Of a DNA stretch of 64,000 bases, positions 8,388 to 16,327 are shown piece after piece. Origin of the DNA: Helicobacter cinaedi CCUG 18818 = ATCC BAA-847 (GTDB lineage: Bacteria; Campylobacterota; Campylobacteria; Campylobacterales; Helicobacteraceae); NCBI RefSeq assembly GCF_000155475.1, contig NZ_DS990393.1, positions 323,799 to 387,798 on the forward strand, given 5' to 3'. Position numbers and translations under genes: made by a program. The first letter of the stretch is position 1. Every line of letters begins with the position of its first letter. Under the pieces are notes generated by a model that worked only from the letters and a program-made list of their open reading frames with translations, had not been told where the DNA came from and did not search any database.

Positions 8388-8722
8388 GTGCAAATATCAC
8401 ACTCCACATTGAAAATGTCCGCATTCAAGCCATTATTGGAATCTTAGAGCAGGAACGCCACGCTCCCCAACCTATTGAGATAAATGCGGAAATTACCTAC
8501 GCCTACACAGACACATTTTTAGACTATGTAGGGATTTGCAATCTCATCACCACATCTTTGCAAAACAATGCCTATGGGCTTTTAGAAGTAGCCTTACTTG
8601 ATATGGCTAAGATTCTAAAGACACAACACAGCAATATCCAAAAACTTAGCCTTTGTATCAAAAAACCAACCATTCTTAAATCTTGTGTTGTAGGAGCAAG
8701 CATTACACAAGATTTCACGTAA
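8384..8722 (+). CDS. folB: Dihydroneopterin aldolase family protein
   Basis: Folate-pathway enzyme that cleaves 7,8-dihydroneopterin. The 112-residue protein begins at GTG, overlapping the plsY stop. It has the N-terminal IENVRIQAIIGILEQER block, typical of FolB (I.G...ER), the acidic DTFLDYVGICNLI segment and a C-terminal LCIKKPT strand. Length matches the family. The plsY-folB pairing is tight. Confidence is slightly reduced because the middle of the protein is divergent. Confidence 0.82.
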   Translation: MSANITLHIENVRIQAIIGILEQERHAPQPIEINAEITYAYTDTFLDYVGICNLITTSLQNNAYGLLEVALLDMAKILKTQHSNIQKLSLCIKKPTILKSCVVGASITQDFT

Positions 8723-8770
8723 GATTTTACGCAACCCTAGTGTCTTAACAATCCTAATAGAATCCTGCCC

Positions 8771-9724
8771 TTATTGCTCTTTTTGTAGTAGCCTTTTTAG
8801 TCGTCTCTCATTGGCTTCACTTGGCGTTGCACCTAGCTCAATGAGTTTTTTTGCGATCTCAATTTGAGGCTTTTTTTGAAAATTCTTAGCATTGAGTGCT
8901 GCATCAAGGGGCGTTTCACCAGCTTTCAGTGAATCTATAGGGATTTGTTTTTCTTTAATCAAATATTCCAAAAGCTCCATATTGCCATCGCGTGCGACAA
9001 AGTGTAGCATATTCCCTCCACCAAAATCACGCAAAAAACTCTCATCAAAATACAGCATAAGCTCCAAAATATGAGAATCCCCAAAAGCTACAATACCATT
9101 ACTGTTTGGATGTTTGCGGTTATTATACTCCGCCCCTTTTTTTAGAATCTCCCAAAACATGCCATAGCGATGATACATCGCGGCTAAATCAAGTGCCGAA
9201 ACGCCATTGACATCAAAGATTCTATCTTGTAACTGAAATGCTCCAAGCGAAGAGTAGTGATCCAACATCATACGATTAATATTAAATCTTGGCTTATCTT
9301 TTGTAAGCAAATCAACCCTGCCAGATTCTGCCAAAATAAGCTCAAAGACATTATATGAATCAAACACGATTGACACCATAAGCGGTGTGATTTCAAGCCG
9401 TGGAGCTTGGGTTGTGTAGAATAAAAAATACCTGCTCCACTGATTATTATCAAGCATTTTTTGATAGCCCTGCACATCATCTTCAATAATCACCCTAAGC
9501 AGTTTTTGCTCAATCTCGCATTCTTTCACTGCTTCACCGCCTTTATAGTGAGACTTTGGCGTTATCCCTTTAAGCAATTCTACTTTTTTGCAATCTACTT
9601 CTAGCAAAGCCTTTAAACTCTGCTCTAGCGTAGGGGGATCTTCCAAACTCCAAGATTCTACAAACCACCCGCCAAAAGCAAACTCAAACGCACACAGGCT
9701 AATAAAAATATATCTATGGAGCAT
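8771..9724 (-). CDS. Exported ankyrin-repeat protein
   Basis: 317 residues with a short N-terminal hydrophobic segment (YIFISLCAFEFAFGGWF) that may be a signal sequence. Ankyrin-like units include GVSALDLAAMYHRYGMFWEI, GNMLHFVARDGNMELLEYLI and GETPLDAALNAKN, then a last unit ending IAKKLIELGATPSEANERR. Ankyrin repeats bind proteins; the partner is unknown. The ATG lies 2 nt from the stop of the upstream Mop-like gene, so they are probably cotranscribed. The gene is convergent with folB. The function cannot be named from the sequence. Confidence 0.75.
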   Translation of the reverse strand: MLHRYIFISLCAFEFAFGGWFVESWSLEDPPTLEQSLKALLEVDCKKVELLKGITPKSHYKGGEAVKECEIEQKLLRVIIEDDVQGYQKMLDNNQWSRYFLFYTTQAPRLEITPLMVSIVFDSYNVFELILAESGRVDLLTKDKPRFNINRMMLDHYSSLGAFQLQDRIFDVNGVSALDLAAMYHRYGMFWEILKKGAEYNNRKHPNSNGIVAFGDSHILELMLYFDESFLRDFGGGNMLHFVARDGNMELLEYLIKEKQIPIDSLKAGETPLDAALNAKNFQKKPQIEIAKKLIELGATPSEANERRLKRLLQKEQ

Positions 9725-9726
9725 TC

Positions 9727-9936
9727 TTACTCCACACCCACCATAACCGATGTGGCCTTGATAATCGCATAGGCTTCCTTGCCTACTTCAAGCTGCAATG
9801 CTTGTAAAGATTCTAAAGAAATGGTAGAAGTTATCACATTCCCCCCACCTATATCAATCTCTACAATCGCATTTACACTGCCTTTTTGAATAGAAACGAC
9901 CTTGCCCTTAAGCTGATTTCTCGCACTGATTTTCAT
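9727..9936 (-). CDS. Mop/TOBE-domain molybdate-binding protein (molbindin-like)
   Basis: A 69-residue single-domain protein starting MKISARNQLKGKV. A longer ORF from 9990 exists, but AAGGAATACACA directly precedes the ATG at 9936. The pattern NQLKGKVVSIQKGSVNAIVEIDIGGG...ITSTIS...LQLEVGKEAYAIIKATSVMVGV is the classic Mop fold. These proteins store or transfer molybdate or tungstate. It is followed by the ankyrin protein and preceded on the same strand by gltX 100 nt away. No molybdate transporter genes are in the window. Confidence 0.88.
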   Translation of the reverse strand: MKISARNQLKGKVVSIQKGSVNAIVEIDIGGGNVITSTISLESLQALQLEVGKEAYAIIKATSVMVGVE

Positions 9937-10035
9937 TGTGTATTCCTTTTTAAGCGAAATAAATCCGCCATTATCTAACTTTTCTGCCAATGTGTCAAAA
10001 CAAGGATTAACCTTTTTTTGAATCTAGCCCCCTAT

Positions 10036-11418
10036 CTACCCTGCAAATGCCATAAATGCCCTAAATCTTGCCAAACTCTCTTCTAATCCCAAAACAAACA
10101 ATGCCTCGCACACGCCAATGCCTCCACTTTTACCTAGTAGGGCACAACGCAAAGTCAGCATAAACTTGCCTATTTTTATACCATTTTTTTCAGCAAAACT
10201 ATGTAACAGCTCATCAAGATTTTGAATCTCCCATTTTGCCCCACTCAACTCATCGCAAAACGCCCCCAAAGCCGCAATAGCCGCCCTATCAAGCTTGGCA
10301 TACATCTTTTCATCATACGCACTTGGAGCATTCATCACTTCTTCAAAGCCTTGAGCAAAGCTAATAAGCGTATTACACCTATCTTTTAGTGCGTTATAAA
10401 GCACATCTCGCTTGTGAGATTCAAGGATTTTTACCCCAAAATCTAATAGCAACGATTCAAGATTCTCATTTGAAGTTTGCTTCAAATAATGCTGATTAAG
10501 CCATAAAAACTTTGTCTCATTATATGCACTAGGAGAGCTGTTTAAGTCATTTGGATTAAAAAGCTCTAACATTTCTTTAAGGGAGAAAATCTCCTTATCC
10601 CCATAGCTCCAGCCGAGCCGCACAAGGAAGTTTAAAATCGCTTCAGGCAAGTAGCCCATTTGCTTATAGTCCATTACACCCATTGCCCCATCGCGTTTGC
10701 TTAGCTTCCTGCCTTGTGGATTTAAAATCATCGGCACATGATAGAATCTGGGTATTTTAAAACCCAACGCTTCATACACAATAATCTGCTTAGGCGTGTT
10801 GCTCAAATGATCATCACCGCGTATGACATCACTTACCCCCATAAGTGCATCATCAACCGCCACCACAAAATTATAAGTAGGTGTGCCATCGCTTCGTGCT
10901 ATGATAAAATCATCTAACTCCTTTGCTTGAATGTTAATTTCACCCTTCACACCATCTTTAAAGCTCACACTCCCTTCAAGCGGAGCTTTGATTCTCACCA
11001 CAGGCTTTACGCCATCTGGTGGTGTGCCTGTAAAATCACGATAGCGATTATCATATCTTGGCGTTTGCTTATTTTTCTCTTGCTCTGCTCTAAGCAAATC
11101 TAGCTCCTCCTTACTCATATAACAATAATACGCCTTGCCCTCATCTAAAAGCTTTTTTATATATTCCTTATACAAATCAAATCGTTTGCTTTGATACACC
11201 ACCTCGCCATCATATTCTAGCCCCACCCACTCAAATGCTTCAATAATCGCCTTTGTCGCATCAAGTGAGTTTCTGGCTAAATCCGTATCTTCAATGCGGA
11301 GCAAAAACTTCCCGCCATTTGCCCTTGCGTAAAGATAATTAAATAATGCTGTGCGTAGCCCACCGATGTGTAAATAGCCCGTAGGTGAAGGTGCAAAGCG
11401 TGTGATAATCTTTTCCAT
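10036..11418 (-). CDS. gltX: Glutamyl-tRNA synthetase, GltX1 type
   Basis: Charges tRNA-Glu with glutamate in the cytoplasm. The 460 residues include the class I signature FAPSPTGYLHIGG (HIGH-like at 17-20), RIEDTD (41-46), RGDDHLSNTPKQ and the KMSKS-like KLSKR (238-242). The sequence resembles the H. pylori GltX1 I remember rather than GltX2, the tRNA-Gln-charging paralogue. gatA, needed to convert Glu-tRNA-Gln, is at 43112. The start overlaps no other gene and is divergent from murG. The two tRNA-Glu genes in the window (5219 and 14821) are presumed substrates; the second is divergent. Confidence 0.96.
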   Translation of the reverse strand: MEKIITRFAPSPTGYLHIGGLRTALFNYLYARANGGKFLLRIEDTDLARNSLDATKAIIEAFEWVGLEYDGEVVYQSKRFDLYKEYIKKLLDEGKAYYCYMSKEELDLLRAEQEKNKQTPRYDNRYRDFTGTPPDGVKPVVRIKAPLEGSVSFKDGVKGEINIQAKELDDFIIARSDGTPTYNFVVAVDDALMGVSDVIRGDDHLSNTPKQIIVYEALGFKIPRFYHVPMILNPQGRKLSKRDGAMGVMDYKQMGYLPEAILNFLVRLGWSYGDKEIFSLKEMLELFNPNDLNSSPSAYNETKFLWLNQHYLKQTSNENLESLLLDFGVKILESHKRDVLYNALKDRCNTLISFAQGFEEVMNAPSAYDEKMYAKLDRAAIAALGAFCDELSGAKWEIQNLDELLHSFAEKNGIKIGKFMLTLRCALLGKSGGIGVCEALFVLGLEESLARFRAFMAFAG

Positions 11419-11540
11419 TTTCTGCCTTTTTTGTTTTGTGAGAGATAAAATTTGGGATTGTATAGGAATTTAACTTAATGCCTTATTTGATATTTTTCAC
11501 TACAATTTGACACTCTTAGAATTTCACTTAAAGGAAAGAT

Positions 11541-12596
11541 ATGTTTGCAATCACAGGTGGAGGGACAGGCGGACATCTAGCCATTGCCAAAGCATTAGCA
11601 CAAGAACTGAAAACCCAGAATCTTAAAGCTATTTACATAGGCTCAACCTTAGGGCAAGATAAAGCGTGGTTTGAAAAGAGTGATCTTTTCATGCAATGTT
11701 ATTTTTTAGAATCTAGCGGCGTAGTGAATAAAAGCGGTTTCAATAAACTTAAAGCCTTATGGAAGCAGTTTCAAGCCACTTTGGAAGCTAGGAAAATTCT
11801 CAAAGCCCATAAGGTTGCACATATTATCAGTGTGGGTGGATTTAGTGCAGGTGGGGCGAGTATGGGGGCGATTCTAGCTAGAATCCCCCTTTTTATCCAC
11901 GAGCAAAATGCCATTAAAGGCAAACTTAATGAGATTCTTACCCCCTTTGCTAAAGCCGTTTTTGGTAGTTTTAGCTCAAATTCTAAAAACTTTATTCACA
12001 CTTCATATCCTGTAAGAGATGAGTTTTTTACCACTTCTCGCATAAGGCAGGAGTGTAAAAATATCCTTTTTCTAGGTGGCTCTCAAGGAGCAAAGGGCAT
12101 TAATGACTTTGCCTTAAAGCTTACTCCCTTGCTTTTACAAAAAGGCATAAATGTCGCTCATCAATGCGGAGAGCGAGACTTTGAACGAGTGAAGCAAGAA
12201 TATGAGAATCTTGGAATCTTACATAAAGTTGATTTATTTGCTTTTGATAAGAATCTTGTAACGCGTCTTCAACAAGCAGATATTTGCATTGCGCGCTCCG
12301 GTGCTTCAAGCCTGTGGGAAATGGCGGCAAATGGGCTTATCGGCATATTTGTGCCTTATCCTTTTGCAGCAAAAGATCATCAATATTTTAATGCTAAAAG
12401 CTTTACTGGTGAGGGCTTAGGCTTTGTGATACGCGAAAATGAGATTAATATAGAATCTGTGCTAGGCTTTATAGAATCTTTACAAGGCGAGATTCTAGAG
12501 CAAAAATCAAGTCAAGTGATGAGTAAGATTAAGCCAAATGGGGCAAGGGAGATTCTTGATCATATCAATGCCCTAGCACCCATAGCAAAAGACTAA
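11541..12596 (+). CDS. murG: UDP-GlcNAc:lipid I N-acetylglucosaminyltransferase MurG
   Basis: Adds GlcNAc to lipid I to make lipid II at the inner face of the membrane. 351 residues, normal length. The N-terminal loop GGGTGGH (6-12) is present, then SVGGFSAGG, HEQNAIKG, FLGGSQGAKGIND and IARSGASSLWEMAANG, which covers the UDP-binding C-terminal domain. AAAGGAAAG precedes the start. The 3' end overlaps the convergent exporter gene by 32 nt. Confidence 0.97.
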   Translation: MFAITGGGTGGHLAIAKALAQELKTQNLKAIYIGSTLGQDKAWFEKSDLFMQCYFLESSGVVNKSGFNKLKALWKQFQATLEARKILKAHKVAHIISVGGFSAGGASMGAILARIPLFIHEQNAIKGKLNEILTPFAKAVFGSFSSNSKNFIHTSYPVRDEFFTTSRIRQECKNILFLGGSQGAKGINDFALKLTPLLLQKGINVAHQCGERDFERVKQEYENLGILHKVDLFAFDKNLVTRLQQADICIARSGASSLWEMAANGLIGIFVPYPFAAKDHQYFNAKSFTGEGLGFVIRENEINIESVLGFIESLQGEILEQKSSQVMSKIKPNGAREILDHINALAPIAKD

Positions 12597-13176
12597 AAGC
12601 TATACCAAACATCACACAGCCCACGCATACATCAAGCCAAACAAAGGCTTTTGGCGAAGTAAAATAAGGCGACAGCGCATTTGCCCCAAAGCCAAGCAGG
12701 GCAAACCACGCCGCAGAGGCACTCACACAGCCTAATAAAAAATCAAGTTGAGATTCCATACTCACACCAACACTACCAAGCAAGACAATCGTATCCAAAT
12801 ACATATGGGGATTTAAAAGCGTCATAGCAAGGGTTTGAAGCAAAATAGCCTTGTGCGGAATGCTTTTCTGCTCCTGCGTGGAATCTAGCCGAGCTTTAGG
12901 GTACAGGGCGGATTTAAATGATAAAAACCCATAGTAGCATAAAAATATCGCCCCACATAAGGCTAGAATCTTGCTTAAAAAAGCAGATTGAGAGAGCCAA
13001 GAGCCAAAGCCTAGCACACCAATACTCATAAATACCACATCGCAGCCCACGCACACAGCACACACCAAAAAAGTATATTGCTTTTTTATAGCACATTTAA
13101 TCACAAAAGCATTTTGTGCCCCAATAGCACTAATCAGCCCAAAAGCGACAAAAAAGCCTTGTAGATACTCCTGCAT
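12565..13176 (-). CDS. LysE/ArgO-family amino-acid exporter
   Basis: Inner-membrane protein of 203 residues with about six hydrophobic segments. The N-terminal family block GFFVAFGLISAIGAQNAFVI is typical of LysE/ArgO (basic amino-acid exporters), and the conserved NPHMYLDTIVLLG loop follows. The exported amino acid cannot be fixed from sequence; arginine or lysine are the usual substrates. It overlaps the end of murG tail-to-tail. AAGGAGC precedes the start. Confidence 0.88.
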   Translation of the reverse strand: MQEYLQGFFVAFGLISAIGAQNAFVIKCAIKKQYTFLVCAVCVGCDVVFMSIGVLGFGSWLSQSAFLSKILALCGAIFLCYYGFLSFKSALYPKARLDSTQEQKSIPHKAILLQTLAMTLLNPHMYLDTIVLLGSVGVSMESQLDFLLGCVSASAAWFALLGFGANALSPYFTSPKAFVWLDVCVGCVMFGIAFSLLLWVLGH

Positions 13177-13351
13177 TTTCTTTGCTCCTTAAAATAATCT
13201 TACAATCCAAAAAAGCATAACGAGAGCTAAAATTCTAACCAAACAAAGTTACAGCATTTCGCCTATCCTGTATTAACTAAATATATATTTTTACACCCTA
13301 CAATTTTGATTTGCTCGTTTAGCTTGATTTTCAAGTCGTGATTCCACAATC

Positions 13352-13393
13352 AAAGGTGTTTAATATGTTTTTATTTTTTTTTTTCAATATATG
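13352..13393 (+). promoter_or_regulatory. Ribosome-binding site, upstream ATG and T11 tract before the beta-propeller gene
   Basis: AAAGGTG (13352-13358) lies 6 nt before an ATG at 13365. That ATG reads into 11 consecutive T (13374-13384) and then, in this sequence, out of frame with the large ORF, stopping within 15 codons. With 12 T (or 9) it would be in frame with the ORF beginning at 13391. The ATG at 13391 has no ribosome-binding site of its own. This is the layout of a slipped-strand translational switch, here apparently in the OFF or low state. Confidence 0.6.
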
Positions 13394-14704
13394 CGGATAC
13401 AAAAAGTAATTTTCTCTGCTATGTTCCTATTAGCGTGTTTATCACATATATATGCCAAGCCTACGCAGAATATTCAAGTTATCCATCCAAAAATTGGCAC
13501 AACCGCCACTTCACAAGATGAGAAAATCACACTCACACTTATCGCAAAAAAGCAGAACTACGGCGGTGATGCAAAAACACGCGAGAGTGCTATATATTCC
13601 CCAAAAAGTGTGAATATCCATACTGATGGCAGTAAATATTATGTCAATTCACTTGAAGGAGCTACGACTATCGTATTTGATGCGAAGACAAATAATAAAA
13701 TTGCGACTATCAGTCATAAAATCACAGAAGCCCAAGATTCTTTATGGAGTGAAGATTCTGGATTCTATAAATTTACACATTATCCAAAAAATAATCACTT
13801 CACAGGTAAGCCTGTGGAATCAACCTTTACGCATAATGGCAAATATTTATGGGTGCCTTATTATCGCCGCTCCTATGATATAAACGCACAAGACCCTTCT
13901 GCTGTGGCAATCATTGACACACAAAGCAATGCTATTATTAGACTTATGGAAACAGGAGCATTGCCAAAAATGATTACCACTTCGCCTGATGGCAAGAGTG
14001 TGGCCATTTCACATTGGGGAGATAATACGGTGGCGTTAATTGATGTTTCAAGTGAGAATCCAAAGGAATGGAAGCACACAAAGCGACTTGTGGTGGATTA
14101 TGTTTTGCCGCTTAATTATCCCTTAGATAAATCAGTTGATAGGGATACGGGCAGTGGCTATGCGTTGCGTGGAATGGCTTTTAGCGAAGATGGCAAATAT
14201 CTGCTTGTGGGCTGTATGGGCGGAGGTGGGGGCATTGCCATTATTGATTTAGAGAGCGGCACATATTTGGGGCGTATGCTGGGTATGATGCCAAATGTGA
14301 GGCATCTTGTTGTTAAAAATGGCTATTTGTATTTAAGTGTAAATAAAGATGGCTATGTGCAAAAAGCAAAAATGAGTGATTTTATAGAATCTTTTAGTCA
14401 ATTTAGTGCTAAGAAAAAACAGGCTATATTTAAAAACTGGCAGAATGCAAAGGTTGGTGCTGGAGCTAGAACGATAGAGTTAAGCCCAGATGGAGAATAT
14501 ATCTTTGTTGCGTGTAACACTGCCTCTATGGTAGCCGTAGTAGAATCTAAAAGTATGAAGCAGATTTTACAAATCAAAGCAGACTCATTTCCTGTGGGGC
14601 TTGATGTCAGCAAAGATGGAAAGTTTGTCTATGTAACCGCACAAGGCAAAGCAAAATATGGTGGAGGCAATGCGGTGGATATTTATGCAGTGGAATATAA
14701 ATAG
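13391..14704 (+). CDS. Exported YncE-like beta-propeller protein, probably phase-variable
   Basis: 437 residues with a signal peptide (KVIFSAMFLLACLSHIYA) and repeated propeller-blade motifs: SPKSVNIHTDGSKYYVNS, TSPDGKSVAISHWGDNTVAL, SEDGKYLLVGCMGGGGG, LSPDGEYIFVACNTASM and VSKDGKFVYVTAQGKA. These are YVTN/NHL-type blades, usually extracytoplasmic binding scaffolds. The ligand is unknown. The only good ribosome-binding site serves an ATG at 13365, separated by a T11 tract that currently leaves the frame shifted (see 13352-13393). If that ATG is used, eight or nine residues would precede the signal peptide shown. Neighbours give no clear pathway. Confidence 0.72.
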   Translation: MRIQKVIFSAMFLLACLSHIYAKPTQNIQVIHPKIGTTATSQDEKITLTLIAKKQNYGGDAKTRESAIYSPKSVNIHTDGSKYYVNSLEGATTIVFDAKTNNKIATISHKITEAQDSLWSEDSGFYKFTHYPKNNHFTGKPVESTFTHNGKYLWVPYYRRSYDINAQDPSAVAIIDTQSNAIIRLMETGALPKMITTSPDGKSVAISHWGDNTVALIDVSSENPKEWKHTKRLVVDYVLPLNYPLDKSVDRDTGSGYALRGMAFSEDGKYLLVGCMGGGGGIAIIDLESGTYLGRMLGMMPNVRHLVVKNGYLYLSVNKDGYVQKAKMSDFIESFSQFSAKKKQAIFKNWQNAKVGAGARTIELSPDGEYIFVACNTASMVAVVESKSMKQILQIKADSFPVGLDVSKDGKFVYVTAQGKAKYGGGNAVDIYAVEYK

Positions 14705-14820
14705 GACATAAAATAAAGCAAGATAGATTCTAGATGAGCCTTTAGCCTATCAAGCAAACTCAACACATCTCTCATAAAGCCCCTAGCAAAATCTTAAATA
14801 AAGTTTGCTATACTTCTGCC

Positions 14821-14897
14821 GACCCTTTCATCTAGTTGGCCAAGGATACCACCCTTTCTCGGTGGCAACGGAAGTTCAAATCTTTCAAGGGTCGCCA
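14821..14897 (+). tRNA. Divergent second tRNA-Glu (TTC) with T at position 37
   Basis: A full cloverleaf: acceptor GACCCTT (14821-14827) pairs with AAGGGTC (14887-14893), and the anticodon stem CCACC/GGTGG encloses CTTTCTC (anticodon TTC). The T stem GGAAG/CTTTC holds TTCAAAT, and the discriminator G is followed by encoded CCA. Compared with the canonical copy at 5219, the acceptor and T stems differ and position 37 is T instead of A, which is very rare in elongator tRNAs. It stands alone between two protein genes. It could be a specialised tRNA, a decaying copy, or a normal Glu isoacceptor. Confidence 0.82.
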
Positions 14898-14939
14898 TAC
14901 TTTAGAATCTACATAACTATTTTATAAATAAGGACTATA

Positions 14940-15695
14940 ATGAAACTTATCTCGTGGAATGTTAATGGACTGCGTGCGTGTATGAATAAAGGCTTTATGG
15001 ATTTTTTTAATGAAGTGAATGCAGATATTTTTTGTATCCAAGAATCTAAAATGCAAAAAGATCAGGGTGATTTTAGCTTTCAAGGATATAGTGAGTATTG
15101 GAATAGTGCGGAGAAAAAGGGGTATTCTGGCGTTGTTGTGCTTAGCAAGATTAAGCCTTTGCAAGTAACCTATGATATGGGGATTAGCCATCACGATAAA
15201 GAAGGTAGGATAATCACGGCGGAATATGAGAGATTCTATCTTGTCAATGTCTATACGCCTAATGCTAAGCGGGAGTTGGAACGGCTAGAGTATCGTATGG
15301 AGTGGGAAGATGACTTTAGGGCATTTGTAAAAAAGTTAAAAAAGCATAAGCCTGTGGTGATTTGTGGGGATTTAAATGTCGCTCATAAAGAAATTGATTT
15401 GAAAAATCCAAAGACAAACCGCAGAAACGCAGGATTCACCGATGAAGAGCGGGGTAAAATGAGTGAGCTTTTAGAATCTGGATTTATCGATACTTTTCGC
15501 CATTTTTATCCCACACTTGAAGGGGCATATAGCTGGTGGAGCTATATGGGAAAAGCAAGGGAAAATAACACCGGTTGGCGGATTGACTACTTTTTATGTT
15601 CTACTTCTTTGGAATCTCATCTCAAAGATGCCAAGATTTATCCGCATATTTTTGGGAGCGATCACTGCCCCGTTGGTTTAAGTATGGATATGTAA
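14940..15695 (+). CDS. xth: Exodeoxyribonuclease III / AP endonuclease
   Basis: DNA base-excision repair nuclease. 251 residues starting MKLISWNVNGLRA, with catalytic blocks CIQESKMQ (metal-binding Glu), NVYTPN, CGDLNVAHKEIDL (Asp and Asn), and the C-terminal WRIDYFL and GSDHCPVGL (catalytic His). All active-site residues of the Xth family are present. It is followed 5 nt later by the uracil-glycosylase-like gene, so both may act in base-excision repair. The TAAGGAC element precedes the start. Confidence 0.96.
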   Translation: MKLISWNVNGLRACMNKGFMDFFNEVNADIFCIQESKMQKDQGDFSFQGYSEYWNSAEKKGYSGVVVLSKIKPLQVTYDMGISHHDKEGRIITAEYERFYLVNVYTPNAKRELERLEYRMEWEDDFRAFVKKLKKHKPVVICGDLNVAHKEIDLKNPKTNRRNAGFTDEERGKMSELLESGFIDTFRHFYPTLEGAYSWWSYMGKARENNTGWRIDYFLCSTSLESHLKDAKIYPHIFGSDHCPVGLSMDM

Positions 15696-15700
15696 GCGAT

Positions 15701-16327
15701 ATGAAAGCACAGATTCTAAAACTTCTTCAATTAAAGCAACTCTACAAACGCCAAGCTTGTGGGGAAAAATATGCAAATGCTCTTTTTGCCCCAAAATCCA
15801 ACGCTCCCATAGGGCAAGACATAAACACCCTTATCAAAAATTGCTCACTTTGCAATCGCATTAAACATTGTAAAACCCCAAATATCGGGCTTATAAATCA
15901 AAATGCAAGTGTGTGCTTTATCAGTGAAATCCCTCTTGTAAGTGAATCTCAAGCATTTGTGCAAAATAAAAGTGCGATAATGTTACAAAACATCATTAGC
16001 AATGTTTTCAAGCTCTCTCTTTCACAAGTCTCTATCCTTTCACTCATTAAATGCGATTCGCTTAATCCACATTTTGAAAAAAGTGAGCTTCTTAGCTGTA
16101 AGCCCTATGTACTCACACAGCTTCAAAGCCTTGCACCAAAGCTCTGTGTGCTTTTAGGCGATGTGGTCAGTGAGCATATTTTGGGCAGTCATTTGGAACA
16201 TAGTAGAATCTTATGGCACAATAACAGGAAATTTTTAGTTACTTATGCACTCAATGAGCTTGTGCGGAATCCCTCACTTAAAGCACAGGCACATAATGAC
16301 TTTTTAATTGCGAAAGGACAATTATGA
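15701..16327 (+). CDS. Uracil-DNA-glycosylase-like protein with degenerate active site
   Basis: 208 residues from the ATG at 15701, directly after exonuclease III. The layout recalls family 4 uracil-DNA glycosylases: a Cys pair in CSLCNRI, a strand CFISEIP in place of the usual GEAPG loop, then SLIKC, ELLSCKPYVLTQLQSLAPK and LGDVVSEHILG. The Cys residues could hold a 4Fe-4S cluster. The catalytic loop (GE.PG..E) is not conserved, so activity is doubtful. The stop overlaps the next start (ATGA). The pairing with xth suggests DNA repair. Confidence 0.65.
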   Translation: MKAQILKLLQLKQLYKRQACGEKYANALFAPKSNAPIGQDINTLIKNCSLCNRIKHCKTPNIGLINQNASVCFISEIPLVSESQAFVQNKSAIMLQNIISNVFKLSLSQVSILSLIKCDSLNPHFEKSELLSCKPYVLTQLQSLAPKLCVLLGDVVSEHILGSHLEHSRILWHNNRKFLVTYALNELVRNPSLKAQAHNDFLIAKGQL

